From assembly GCF_004217145.1 (NCBI RefSeq), contig NZ_SHKR01000016.1, positions 124,001 to 188,000 on the forward strand: a stretch of 64,000 nt of DNA, read 5' to 3'. The notes beneath the pieces are model-generated. The model had not been told where the DNA came from. It saw only the letters and a list, made by a program, of their open reading frames with translations, and ran no database searches. Both the position numbers and the translations under genes were made by a program. The stretch comes from Kribbella rubisoli (lineage in GTDB: Bacteria; Actinomycetota; Actinomycetes; Propionibacteriales; Kribbellaceae). This document shows, one piece after another, positions 33,162-41,654 of the stretch. The stretch's first letter is position 1. Every line of letters begins with the position of its first letter.

Positions 33162-34067
33162 TCAGCTGCCACTGCCGAGCTTCGAGGCCGCGGCGGTGAC
33201 GGCGGAGCTGGTGCACACGTTGGCCGGCTGGTTGTTGGTGATCTTGCAGATCGCCGCCGTGTACACGTTGGCCGACGCGATGACGGCCTTGGAGATGTCG
33301 TTGTTCGGGTCCTTCAGCGCGTCCGCGACCTGCGACTGGGTCTTGCCGGCCAGCAGTTGCGGGCTGTACGTCGCCCCGGACGACACGAACTTCCCGCCGA
33401 TGTCGATGAACGGGATCGACCCTTCACTCGAGACGTACGGCGGCTTGTTGTAGGTCTCGAACGTCTTCTCGTCGTCGGCGGCCGGGGTGTCGAGCGGCTT
33501 GTACCCGTTCCCCTCCTGCTCGTTCGTCGTCGTCTCGACGCCGGTGAAGGCGAGGTACTGACTCGTGAACGTCGCGCCGTGGAACGACAGCGTCGGCGTG
33601 TTCGGGAACTCGTCCGCGGACGCCGAGTGCGTCGTACCCAGGTTGCTGAACGTGCCGAACCGGGACAGCGCGACCGTCACCGGCCAGCGCTCGGCCGCGC
33701 AGAACGGGCAGAACTCGGCGCCGATGTAGAGCACCTTCGGCTTGCCGTTCGCGGTCAGCGCCGGAGCGGTGATCGCGGACGGCACCGCCTTCACGCCTTC
33801 TGTGCCGACCGTCGAGAACGTCGACTCCGGGATCGAGGAGAGTGCTGTGATGAGGGCCGCGTCGGCGGCGCCGGTCGGACCGGTCGCCGTCTTCTTGCCG
33901 CCGCCGACCAGCCGGATCGTCACCAGCCCGCCGACGATCACGACGACCAGGACGACCGCACCCACCGCGAGCAGAAGGCGCCGCCGGCGCTCCGCCGCCT
34001 GCTGGGCGGCGAGCTGCGCTGCGATCCGCTCCCGGGCCGCAGCCTTCTGTTCGACACGCCTTGCCAT
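33162..34067 (-). CDS. DUF929 membrane-anchored thioredoxin-like protein
   Basis: 301 residues. A charged N-terminus (about 1-30), one membrane helix (about 31-52, LLLAVGAVVLVVVIVGG), then an extracytoplasmic thioredoxin-like domain with C120-PF-C123 in IGAEFCPFCAAERW and the cis-Pro region SIPFIDIGGKF. The DUF929 family is typically paired with VKOR. It should oxidise secreted proteins and be recharged by the VKOR encoded directly downstream. ATG 34067 follows AGAGGAGA; the longer frame to 34088 was rejected. Confidence 0.9.
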   Translation of the reverse strand: MARRVEQKAAARERIAAQLAAQQAAERRRRLLLAVGAVVLVVVIVGGLVTIRLVGGGKKTATGPTGAADAALITALSSIPESTFSTVGTEGVKAVPSAITAPALTANGKPKVLYIGAEFCPFCAAERWPVTVALSRFGTFSNLGTTHSASADEFPNTPTLSFHGATFTSQYLAFTGVETTTNEQEGNGYKPLDTPAADDEKTFETYNKPPYVSSEGSIPFIDIGGKFVSSGATYSPQLLAGKTQSQVADALKDPNNDISKAVIASANVYTAAICKITNNQPANVCTSSAVTAAASKLGSGS

Positions 34068-34166
34068 GACTCTCCTCTGATCGCGCACGGGCTCCTGAAA
34101 GACAACTATCCATCGGTCCCGGAAGTTCCTGTCCTTCTGTCACCGCGAGATTACAGATCGCCATAG

Positions 34167-35609
34167 TTACGGCAGATACGAGGTCATGGTCCCGGGAGTC
34201 AGGCCGGCATCGGAGCGAGCGGCAACGTGCTGGTCCGGCCTCACCAGTAAAGCCCCATCAGCAAGCAGGCCGGCCCACTCCATGCCGTTGCTGATCCGAT
34301 GGACCGGGACCTTGTCGGCGAAGTCCGGTGCGTCCGGCCCGGCGATGACGACGTACTCCGGCCCGCAGAGATCGAGCGTGGAGCGACCATCGGGCAGCTC
34401 GACGTGGGGCAGCCGCGTACCTACCTGACCCGTCAGTGCATCGACGTACCCCTCATCTGTGTAGTTGTAGCGGCTCATGATCGACCCGGTGTCGATCTGC
34501 TGCGCCACGTCAGCGGCGTTGCTCGGCGTCTCGATGCCGTAGCGCGCGAAGAAGTCCGTACGGATGCGGGCTTGCTGTGCCGCGAGTACGGCCCGGGGCC
34601 GCCGCTCGGGCTCGTACGTGTCCAACAGCTCCGGTGCAGCGTGTCCTTTAAGCACCATCGCGAGCTTCCATGTCAGGTTGTGTACGTCGGCGATCCCGGT
34701 GTTCGCGCCGTACCCGCCCCACGGCGCGTGCTGGTGCGCGGCGTCGCCGGCGAGGAAGACGCGGCCGCGGCGGTACTCGTCGGCGACGTGGACGCGGGTG
34801 TCCCAGGTGCTGCTGGCAAGGATCTCGACGTCGACATCGTCCTTGCCGATCGCGGCGTGGATCTGCTCGAGCACGTTCTGCGGGGGAGCGTCGTCGTACT
34901 CGAGGTGGAACGACCACTCGTCGGTGTTGTTCTTCGCGAGGATCATGCCGCGGACGAGCTCGTTGGCGATATCGCACTGGCTGAACGTGCGTCCGGTGAC
35001 GAGCTCGGTCAGGTCGGCCCGCGCGAACGCGTTCAGGTACTTGTGGGTCGGCGGCAACGTCCAGCCGGTGATGCCGAGCTTGGTCCGGATCGGGCTGCCG
35101 GAGCCGTCCGCGGCGAGCAGGTAGCCGACTTCGATCTGCTCACCGCCGATCGTCGCCGTCACCCCGTCAGGCCCGGCGCCGAACTCGGTGAGCTCCGTGC
35201 CGAAGCGCAGATCACCGCCGCGTTCGCGCGCGATGTCGGCCAGCACCGGCTCCAGCAGCACCTGCGGGCAGAAGCAGAAGTTCGACGGGCTGGGGTCGAG
35301 ACCGAGGCCCATCTTGTGGATGTTCTTGAGGTCGAGCGCCTCCGAGTCGATCAGGTTCCGGCCGTGGCGGGCGCCGCCGAAGGCCCCGGCCTTCAACGCC
35401 GTCGCGGCGACCTCCTGCACCCGGTCCTCGATGCCGAGCTGCCGGAACATCTCGACGCTCCGGATGTGCACCCCGCGCGATCTCGGCAGCACCGAGGCCC
35501 CTGTACGGCGTTCGACCAGGACGAAATCCACCCCGTGGTACTGCAACATGAGTGCTGCCGACAGGCCGACGAGCCCGCCTCCGACGATCAGCACCGAAGT
35601 TCGCGTCAT
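34167..35609 (-). CDS. FAD-dependent aromatic monooxygenase (PheA/TfdB-like)
   Basis: 480 residues. FAD/ADP-binding VLIVGGGLVGLSAALML at the start, RSRGVHIRSVEMFRQLG, the DG motif YLLAADGSGSPIRTKLG, and the GD motif GRVFLAGDAAHQHAPWGG. It should hydroxylate an aromatic or polyketide substrate with NAD(P)H and O2; some relatives inactivate rifamycins or tetracyclines. AGGAGA lies before ATG 35609. It is divergent from a TetR repressor with a nested palindrome between them, so it is probably induced by the repressor ligand. Confidence 0.9.
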   Translation of the reverse strand: MTRTSVLIVGGGLVGLSAALMLQYHGVDFVLVERRTGASVLPRSRGVHIRSVEMFRQLGIEDRVQEVAATALKAGAFGGARHGRNLIDSEALDLKNIHKMGLGLDPSPSNFCFCPQVLLEPVLADIARERGGDLRFGTELTEFGAGPDGVTATIGGEQIEVGYLLAADGSGSPIRTKLGITGWTLPPTHKYLNAFARADLTELVTGRTFSQCDIANELVRGMILAKNNTDEWSFHLEYDDAPPQNVLEQIHAAIGKDDVDVEILASSTWDTRVHVADEYRRGRVFLAGDAAHQHAPWGGYGANTGIADVHNLTWKLAMVLKGHAAPELLDTYEPERRPRAVLAAQQARIRTDFFARYGIETPSNAADVAQQIDTGSIMSRYNYTDEGYVDALTGQVGTRLPHVELPDGRSTLDLCGPEYVVIAGPDAPDFADKVPVHRISNGMEWAGLLADGALLVRPDQHVAARSDAGLTPGTMTSYLP

Positions 35610-35636
35610 GATGTTCTCCTACACTCGGATCTAAAA

Positions 35637-35670
35637 TTACACTCGACTATAAAGTTATAGCTCGATGTAA
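35637..35670. promoter_or_regulatory. Nested TetR-type operator between monooxygenase and TetR
   Basis: Core CTATAA-AG-TTATAG at 35647-35660 is a perfect inverted repeat. CTCGA motifs flank it and outer arms TTACA (35637-35641) and TGTAA (35666-35670) are also complementary. Its TATA-rich core overlaps likely -10 sequences for both directions, so bound repressor would block both genes. Confidence 0.65.
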
Positions 35671-35695
35671 GCTGGTGTCGCAAGGAGGTGCCGCA

Positions 35696-36298
35696 ATGGC
35701 TGGCTTGCGGGAACGCAAGAAGGCGGAGACCCGCGCACGGATCGCGGACGTCGCGCTGCGGCTGTTCGCCGAGCGCGGCTTCGACCAGACCACGGTCGCG
35801 GAGGTCGCCGCGGCGGCGGATGTGTCGGTGAAGACGGTCTTCAATTACTACCCGGCCAAGGAGGATCTGTTCTTCGACCGGGCCGAGGAGATCGAGCAGC
35901 GCTGGCTGGAGGCGGTCGCCGATCGGCAAGACGGCGAGAGTCTGCTGGCGGGTCTACGGCGTCGGTCGCTGGGGCGGTTCGCGGACCATCCGAACGGACA
36001 GCCGGCGCACTTCCGCCGGGTCCTGTCCGGCAGTCCGTTGTTGCAGGCCAAGGGCCAGCAGATGTGGGCGTGGCACGAGGATGCGGTCGCTGATGCTCTG
36101 GCTGCAGAGGTGGATGAGTTGACCGCTCGGATCCTGGCGCATCAGATCTTCAACATCCATCCGCTCGCCCTCCGCATGGTCGAGCGATGGACCGAGGAGG
36201 GACTCGAGGCCGACGAGATCCGGGAGCGGGTGCTCGCGTTGGTCAATCGCGCTTTCGACCTGCTCGACCGCAGCGTGGCTGTCGGCGGCGCCGTTTAG
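35696..36298 (+). CDS. TetR-family transcriptional repressor
   Basis: 200 residues. HTH in the first 60 residues: RIADVALRLFAERGFDQTTV then AAAADVSVKTVFNYYPAKED, a classic TetR recognition helix. The C-terminal helical domain holds the ligand site (unknown). AGGAGGTG precedes ATG 35696. It is divergent from the FAD monooxygenase, with the palindrome in between, so it very likely represses the monooxygenase gene and itself. Confidence 0.9.
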   Translation: MAGLRERKKAETRARIADVALRLFAERGFDQTTVAEVAAAADVSVKTVFNYYPAKEDLFFDRAEEIEQRWLEAVADRQDGESLLAGLRRRSLGRFADHPNGQPAHFRRVLSGSPLLQAKGQQMWAWHEDAVADALAAEVDELTARILAHQIFNIHPLALRMVERWTEEGLEADEIRERVLALVNRAFDLLDRSVAVGGAV

Positions 36299-36301
36299 GG
36301 T
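36296..36301 (+). promoter_or_regulatory. -10 box built from the TetR stop codon
   Basis: TAGGGT: its first three bases are the TAG stop of the TetR gene; 7 nt later comes ATG 36309 with no ribosome site. The methyltransferase gene thus has its own leaderless promoter at the very end of the repressor gene. Confidence 0.5.
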
Positions 36302-36308
36302 TCCCGCC

Positions 36309-36935
36309 ATGGATTGGAAGACGTGGCACGAGCGGTACGACGACCCCGAGTCCGAGCTGTCCCGCCGCCTCGAGGCGGTGAAGCAGCAGGTCCGCGCGGC
36401 GCTGGACCGAGCACCTGCTGGTCCGGTGCCGGTGGCGAGCCTTTGCGCCGGCCAAGGCAGGGATCTGCTCCAGGTGTTGACCGACCATCCGCGTCGGACG
36501 GACGTGCAGGCGAGACTCGTCGAGCTTGATCCTGTGCTGGCCGACTCCGCACAGGAACGCGCCGCGGAATTCGGCCAGGTGGAGGTCGTCACCGGCGACG
36601 CATCTCTGACCGATCAGTACGTCGGCCTCGTGCCGGCGGAGCTCGTCCTGCTGTGCGGGATCTTCGGCAACATCAGCGCCGAGGACATCCGACGGACAGT
36701 CGACGCGAGCCCGCAGTTGTGTCGTACGGGCGGAACGGTGATCTGGACCCGCCATCGGGAAGACCCGGATCTGGTGCCGTCGATCTGTGACTGGTTCGAG
36801 GGGCGCGGCTTCGAGCGCGTCTGGCTGTCCGACCGCGACGCTGGGTTCGGCGTCGGCGTGCACCGCTTCACCGGCGTACCTGAGCCGTTGATCACCGGGC
36901 AGAGCCTGTTCAGCTTCGTTTCGGGCGGAGTATGA
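36309..36935 (+). CDS. SAM-dependent methyltransferase-like protein
   Basis: 208 residues. The Rossmann glycine loop is VASLCAGQGRDLLQVL (about 42-57), with RLVELDPVL as the acidic strand-2 end and VTGDASLTDQYVG and LVLLCGIFGNIS later. C-terminal RTGGTVIWTRHRED and FEGRGFERVWLS complete the fold. Known relatives are annotated as small-molecule methyltransferases; substrate unknown. It ends inside the 3' end of the convergent MFS gene (26-bp overlap). Confidence 0.75.
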   Translation: MDWKTWHERYDDPESELSRRLEAVKQQVRAALDRAPAGPVPVASLCAGQGRDLLQVLTDHPRRTDVQARLVELDPVLADSAQERAAEFGQVEVVTGDASLTDQYVGLVPAELVLLCGIFGNISAEDIRRTVDASPQLCRTGGTVIWTRHREDPDLVPSICDWFEGRGFERVWLSDRDAGFGVGVHRFTGVPEPLITGQSLFSFVSGGV

Positions 36936-38043
36936 CGAGGCCCACGAGAAGCAGCACAGCGAGCGCGAGGTAGCCGACGTCCAGTACTGCGATCGTCGCA
37001 ACAGCAGCGACGAAGAGCGGGCCGCCCGCGTCACCGAGCTCACGCCCTAGCTCGGCCGTACCCATGGTCTGTCCGAGTCGCTCGGGCGGGGTGCTCGCGG
37101 CCAGCCCGGCGAACCCGAGCGGCGTGATCACGCCTGTGCCTGCGCCGATCAATGCGGCGGCGATCAGCAGGAACGCGACGCCAGGCAGTGCGGCGCAGCC
37201 GAAGCCGAGCGCCGCCAGGCCCAGGCCCACCGTGATCCCGGTCCGGGTCGTCAGCCGTCCGGCGTCGAGCGCCCGACCGGTCCGGGGCTGCACGATCGCG
37301 GCCGTTGCTGCCAGCAACGAAACGGCTGCTCCGGTGGCAATCGTCCCGAGCCCGTCCGAGGCGCCTGTGACCGGAAGGAATCCGACGCCCACCGACAATG
37401 CCGCCGTCGCGCCCGCCAACGCCATGGTCGGACGGAGAAACACCGGGTCCGTGATCCGCCGCGCGAGATCGAGCACGGTCTGCCGCGTCCGCGGCAACGG
37501 AGGTACGACGGGTACGGCGACCAGCGCCCACACCGCCACGCTCGCGGCAAGCACCGTCATGACACCGAACAGCAGCCGGAATCCGCCCAGCCAGACCAGT
37601 CCACCGCCGAGCAGCGGCCCGGCCGTGTACCCGATGCTCTTGTAGAACCCGTAGCTACCGAAGGCGCGCCCGTGCTTGCTCGCCGGGTTCAAGCGCGCGA
37701 CCAGCGTCGAGGCCGCCGGAGAGAAGGCCGAGGCGGCCGCTCCTTGTCCGAGCCGGGCAGCCCACAGCCAGCCGGGCCGGTCGATGAACACATAGGCGCC
37801 TGAGGCAACAGCAAACCCGACCAGCCCGAGCAGCAGCACCGGCCGCGCGCCGATCCGGTCGGCGATGGTCCCGAACACCGGCTTCAGCAGCACCTCGGCA
37901 CCGTCGTACAACGCCAGCAGAACACCGAGCGTGAGCAGCGAGGTGACGGCATCGGCCGACGATCCGCCGAGGTTCGCCGCTACCGCGTGGGCTCCGAAGG
38001 CCGTCGTAAAGCCCGCCGCGTAGAGCGGCCACATCCGCATCAC
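36910..38043 (-). CDS. MFS transporter
   Basis: 377 residues with about 10-12 membrane segments. The motif-A-like loop is FGTIADRIGARPVLLLG (about 58-74) and GRAFGSYGFYKSIGYTAGPLLG lies in the fifth-sixth helix region. Of the drug/metabolite exporter type; substrate not predictable. GTG 38043 with ATG two codons later; TACCCT lies 8 nt upstream of the GTG. Divergent from the diiron oxygenase operon with 94 bp between starts. Confidence 0.85.
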   Translation of the reverse strand: MMRMWPLYAAGFTTAFGAHAVAANLGGSSADAVTSLLTLGVLLALYDGAEVLLKPVFGTIADRIGARPVLLLGLVGFAVASGAYVFIDRPGWLWAARLGQGAAASAFSPAASTLVARLNPASKHGRAFGSYGFYKSIGYTAGPLLGGGLVWLGGFRLLFGVMTVLAASVAVWALVAVPVVPPLPRTRQTVLDLARRITDPVFLRPTMALAGATAALSVGVGFLPVTGASDGLGTIATGAAVSLLAATAAIVQPRTGRALDAGRLTTRTGITVGLGLAALGFGCAALPGVAFLLIAAALIGAGTGVITPLGFAGLAASTPPERLGQTMGTAELGRELGDAGGPLFVAAVATIAVLDVGYLALAVLLLVGLVILRPKRS

Positions 38044-38094
38044 AAGGCCCGAGGGTATCTGGGTGGGCGGCTTGCCGAACGGTGGGACAGCGGT

Positions 38095-38119
38095 TATGTT
38101 ACATAGACGATGTCATATC
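38095..38119. promoter_or_regulatory. AT-rich dyad operator before the diiron oxygenase operon
   Basis: TATGTTACATA (a perfect palindrome around one base) and GATGTCATATC lie 14 bp apart. Together they form a 25-bp dyad centred at 38107 with ACAT/ATGT inner arms. In this GC-rich region it stands out and ends 18 bp before ATG 38138, with GGAGG in between. It looks like a TetR-type operator; the regulator is not adjacent. Confidence 0.5.
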
Positions 38120-38137
38120 GCATCGGAGGTGTGTGGG

Positions 38138-39004
38138 ATGGATGAGACCGCTCAGCGGTTGCTCGGGTCGGCGACCCGGTTGTCCCGGGATCCGGAGACG
38201 GAGATCGACTGGGACGCGCCGATCGGCGACGGATACGGGATGTCGCCGGAGTGGAGCACGCTCTACGGCACGCCGTACTGGGACGAGCTGACCGAGGTTC
38301 AGCAGCGGGAGCTGACCCGGCACGAGTCCGCGTCGGTGGCGACCACCGGGATCTGGTTCGAGCTGATCTTGCAACAACTTGTACTTCGCGATGTCTACGA
38401 CAAGCCGGCCCGGAGCGCGGAGTTCCAGTGGGCGCTGACCGAGATCGCCGACGAGTGCCGGCACTCGATCATGTTCGCGCGGGCGACCGAGCGGATGGTC
38501 GAGCCGGCGTACCGGCCGCGGTGGCTGGCGCGCGAGCTCGGGCGGATGTTCAAGACGGTCGCCACGGGCGAGTCGGCGTACGCCGCGATCCTGGTGGCTG
38601 AAGAGGTCCTCGACGTCATGCAGCGTGACTGGATGCGGGACCGGCGGGTCGAGCCGTTGGTGCGCACGGTCAACCACATCCACGTGGTGGAGGAGTCGCG
38701 GCACATGGTGTTCGCTCGCGAGGAGACTCGGGAGCGGCTTGCCGGGGCCGGTCGTGGACGGCGCTGGGTGGGCGCGCTGGTGATCGCGATCGCGGCCGAC
38801 ATGATCGTGTCGAGCATGGTCGGTCCGGCGGTCTACGCGAACGTCGGTCTGGACGTGGATCGGGCGGTCCGCGAGGCGCGGCGGAACGAGCATCACCGGT
38901 CGTTGCTGCGGACGAGCTGTGCGAACTTGATGGACTTCCTCGGGTCGCTCGGGCTGCTGACGCCGGCCGCGTCCCGCGTGTATCGGCGGACCGGGCTGCT
39001 GTGA
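38138..39004 (+). CDS. AurF-like diiron oxygenase
   Basis: 288 residues. Helical diiron signature spread over the four-helix bundle: Glu/His in LTRHESASVATTG, EIADECRHSIMFARATE, ILVAEEVLDVMQ and HIHVVEESRHMVFA. These are the carboxylate and His ligands expected of p-aminobenzoate N-oxygenase (AurF)-like enzymes, which oxidise arylamines. GGAGG precedes ATG 38138. Its TGA overlaps the ferredoxin-reductase start (GTGA), so the two are coupled and the second protein is the likely electron donor. Confidence 0.9.
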   Translation: MDETAQRLLGSATRLSRDPETEIDWDAPIGDGYGMSPEWSTLYGTPYWDELTEVQQRELTRHESASVATTGIWFELILQQLVLRDVYDKPARSAEFQWALTEIADECRHSIMFARATERMVEPAYRPRWLARELGRMFKTVATGESAYAAILVAEEVLDVMQRDWMRDRRVEPLVRTVNHIHVVEESRHMVFAREETRERLAGAGRGRRWVGALVIAIAADMIVSSMVGPAVYANVGLDVDRAVREARRNEHHRSLLRTSCANLMDFLGSLGLLTPAASRVYRRTGLL

Positions 39005-40248
39005 GCTACGCAATCTCGGGGGAGTGCTGCTCGGACGCAAGCTGCGTTTCGGTGTGCCCGATGAACAGCATTCATCCGTCACCGGGCGAGCCAGGGTTCG
39101 GCACCGGGGCGAGCCTGTTCATCGATCCGCGGACGTGCATCGACTGCGGAGCCTGTGCGGACATCTGTCCGGTCGATGCTGCGCAGCCGGCCGAGCAGGC
39201 TGCCGCGGAGGATGTCGAGCGGAACGCGGCGTACTTCGCCGAGAAGGAGCCGCTGGATGCGACGGACCTCGACAGCTGGGAGGCGCCGTCGTACCAGGTC
39301 TGGGGTGGCGGACCGCGGCGAGTGCTGGTGGTCGGCGCCGGGCCTGCCGGTATGTATGCGACACGCGAGTTGTTGCTTCGGACAACGGCTGAGGTGACGC
39401 TGGTCGATCGGCTCGCGCAGGTCGGCGGATTGGTTCGGTACGGCGTTGCGCCGGATCACCCGAGCACCAAGCAAATAATCGAGTCGTTCGAGCGAATCGC
39501 CCGCCACCGGCGAGTGCGCTGGATGCCGAGCACCGATGCGACAGAGCTGCAGGATAGTTTCGACGCGGTCATCCATGCCGTCGGGGCTCGTAGGAGTCGT
39601 CGGCTGGGGATCAATGGCGAGGATGCGGCGTGTAGCGCGGAAGATTTCGTTGCCTGGTACAACGGGCGGCCGGGTGCGGCGCTACCGGTGGAGCTTGTCG
39701 GTCCGCGAGCGGTGATCGTCGGGAACGGCAACGTCGCGCTGGACGTCGCCCGGATCCTGCTGAGTGACGAGGAGCGGCTCCGCCGGATGGACGTGTCGCA
39801 GTCGGTACGCCAGACCCTCGCCGCGAGTGGCATCAAGGAAGTCGTGCTGCTCGGCCGGCGCGGGCCGGACGAGGCCGCCTACACGCAGCCGGCGTTGCAG
39901 GAGCTGCTGACCGCGGCCGGGGATCGCGTCGAGCTGCGGTACCACGCGCGGCCTACGGACTGGACCTCCGCAGGGCTCGCGTTGGACGACGGTACGTCGA
40001 TTGCCGCGGGCAACCTGTTCACCGCGATCGGGTTCGAGGGCAAGCCGATCGACGGCCTGCCGTTCGACCCGGACCGCGGCATCGTGCCGAACGTCCGCGG
40101 CGCCGTCGTCGGCCACCCCGGGCACTACGTGGCGGGCTGGATCAAACGCGGCGCTCGCGGCGGGATCGGCGTGAACAAGGCCTGTGCGCAGGAGACCGTG
40201 ATGGCGCTGGTCAGTTCGTCCAGGGGCCCAGCTTCTCCGGGTTCCTGA
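39001..40248 (+). CDS. Ferredoxin-NADP reductase with N-terminal bis-[4Fe-4S] ferredoxin domain (FprA type)
   Basis: 415 residues. The ferredoxin part (about 1-70) carries two cysteine clusters, CCSDASCVSVCP and CIDCGACADICP. A linker leads to the FAD/NADPH domain with RVLVVGAGPAGMYATREL, GGLVRYGVAPDHPSTKQ and the NADP-side VIVGNGNVALDVARIL. It moves electrons from NADPH through FAD and the fused Fe-S clusters to a partner, here very likely the diiron oxygenase encoded just upstream with a 4-nt overlap. The last 38 bp overlap the convergent ECF41 sigma gene. Confidence 0.92.
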   Translation: MSYAISGECCSDASCVSVCPMNSIHPSPGEPGFGTGASLFIDPRTCIDCGACADICPVDAAQPAEQAAAEDVERNAAYFAEKEPLDATDLDSWEAPSYQVWGGGPRRVLVVGAGPAGMYATRELLLRTTAEVTLVDRLAQVGGLVRYGVAPDHPSTKQIIESFERIARHRRVRWMPSTDATELQDSFDAVIHAVGARRSRRLGINGEDAACSAEDFVAWYNGRPGAALPVELVGPRAVIVGNGNVALDVARILLSDEERLRRMDVSQSVRQTLAASGIKEVVLLGRRGPDEAAYTQPALQELLTAAGDRVELRYHARPTDWTSAGLALDDGTSIAAGNLFTAIGFEGKPIDGLPFDPDRGIVPNVRGAVVGHPGHYVAGWIKRGARGGIGVNKACAQETVMALVSSSRGPASPGS

Positions 40249-41110
40249 TCGCCCAGATGTTCGTGATGTGATCGCCGTCCACGTCGAACGCGATCACGGT
40301 CTCGATCACACCCTCGAACTGGATCACCAGACCGGGCTGGCCGTTGACCGCGCGCTCGACGAGCTCGCGGCCGAGCATGAACACCGGAAGCCCGGCGAAG
40401 TACGACGCGACGTCCGTGCCGCCGTGCACCGGCTCGAGTGCGGCCGTCACGATGCCGCCGCCGTCGGCGACCGCGGTGACCTCGGGGTCGAGCAGGCTGA
40501 CAAGCTTGGCGATGTCGGTCGCCTCCCAGGCCTGCTTGAACTGCCGGATGAGCTCCGCCCGGTGCGGGGAGGGCGCGGCCGGGAGTTGCGCGTCACGGAT
40601 GCGCCGCCGCGCCGAGGAGGCGAGCTGACGGCAGGCCGCCGGCGTACGACCGACGATCTCGGCGACCTCCGGGAACGGGTACCGGAAGACGTCGTGCAGG
40701 ATGAACGCGACGCGCTCGGCGGGCGTCATCGCGTCGAGTACGACGAGGAACGCCATGTTGACCGACTCGTCCAGCGTGACGCGGTCGGCTGGATCACTGG
40801 CACCGGCCGGCTGACCGGTTTGCCACTCGGTGCTCTCCGGAAGCGGCTCGGGGATCCACTCACCGACGTACCGCTCGCGCCGGGACCGCGCGGAGCGGAG
40901 CAGATCGAGGCAGATCCGGCTGGCGACCTTGGTCAGCCAGGCGGCCGGGTTGTCGATCGCCTGCTGCTCGGCCGGCGTCATCGCGTACCACCGGGCGTAG
41001 GTCTCCTGGACCACGTCCTCCGCGTCGGCCAGCGACCCGAGCAGCCGGTAGGCGAGGTTGATCAGCTGCCGCCGCTCGCTCATGATCGCGCTCAGGCCTG
41101 GCTCGCTCAT
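40211..41110 (-). CDS. ECF41-family RNA polymerase sigma factor
   Basis: 299 residues. Sigma2 (about 10-75, YRLLGSLADAEDVVQETYAR), sigma4 (about 115-170, FRYPFPEVAEIVGRTPAACR), then a SnoaL-like C-terminal domain (about 185-299) ending in NIWAIRNPEKLGPW. The fused SnoaL domain and the NPEKL end are ECF41 marks; the extension acts as a built-in anti-sigma/regulator. GAGGAGA before ATG 41110 sets the start; a longer frame to 41410 is spurious. Divergent from an NTF2-like gene, with a repeated TGACAGTC in between. Confidence 0.92.
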   Translation of the reverse strand: MSEPGLSAIMSERRQLINLAYRLLGSLADAEDVVQETYARWYAMTPAEQQAIDNPAAWLTKVASRICLDLLRSARSRRERYVGEWIPEPLPESTEWQTGQPAGASDPADRVTLDESVNMAFLVVLDAMTPAERVAFILHDVFRYPFPEVAEIVGRTPAACRQLASSARRRIRDAQLPAAPSPHRAELIRQFKQAWEATDIAKLVSLLDPEVTAVADGGGIVTAALEPVHGGTDVASYFAGLPVFMLGRELVERAVNGQPGLVIQFEGVIETVIAFDVDGDHITNIWAIRNPEKLGPWTN

Positions 41111-41169
41111 GTCGGTTCTCTCCTCGTCCATACCCCGTACGACGGAACAGCCCGGCGAACTGTGAGGCC

Positions 41170-41204
41170 TGACAGTCTCTGACAGTCCGGGCCGCTGTCT
41201 CGTC
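41170..41204 (+). promoter_or_regulatory. Repeated TGACAGTC and CGTC, possible ECF41-type promoter
   Basis: TGACAGTC at 41170-41177 and again at 41180-41187 (10-bp period), then CGTC at 41201-41204, 10 nt before ATG 41214. ECF41 promoters are reported with a TGTCACA-like -35 and CGTC -10. The spacing here (about 14 bp) is shorter than usual, so the match is suggestive only. Confidence 0.4.
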
Positions 41205-41213
41205 GTAGCGATC

Positions 41214-41654
41214 ATGACCACAGACAACGCAGTAGCCGAAGTAGATATCCGTGAGCGTATCGAGAGCCTGCTCGACTCGGTCCGCACCGGGGACCTGGAG
41301 ACGTTGAGGACGATCTTCGCCCCGAACATCGTCTCGTTCGACATCGAAGCGCCGCTGCGGCACCTCGGTGCGGAGAAGAAGATGTCGAACTGGGAGCAGA
41401 TCTTCACCATGTTCCAGTTGCCGCTCGAGTACGAGACCCGCGACCTGACCGTGCTCGTCGACGGCAGCCTGGCGGTCGTTTACAGCCTCAACCACATGAA
41501 CGCGAGCCTGGGCACCGGCCGCAAGATCGACTACTGGCTGCGCTGGACGTCGGCGTGGCAGAAGATCGACGGACAGTGGATGATCGTGCACGACCAGGTA
41601 TCGGTCCCGACGTACTTCCCCGAGGGCCGGGCGGCGATGGACCTCATGCCCTGA
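41214..41654 (+). CDS. NTF2-like/SnoaL-like protein
   Basis: 146 residues. IRERIESLLDSVRTGDLETL opens a cone-shaped NTF2-like fold; later strands include IVSFDIEAPLRHLG and IDYWLRWTSAWQKIDGQWMI. Relatives are ketosteroid-isomerase-like or DUF4440 proteins. It is divergent from the ECF41 sigma gene, whose C-terminal domain has the same fold, and is a likely target of that sigma factor. Function unknown. Confidence 0.82.
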   Translation: MTTDNAVAEVDIRERIESLLDSVRTGDLETLRTIFAPNIVSFDIEAPLRHLGAEKKMSNWEQIFTMFQLPLEYETRDLTVLVDGSLAVVYSLNHMNASLGTGRKIDYWLRWTSAWQKIDGQWMIVHDQVSVPTYFPEGRAAMDLMP

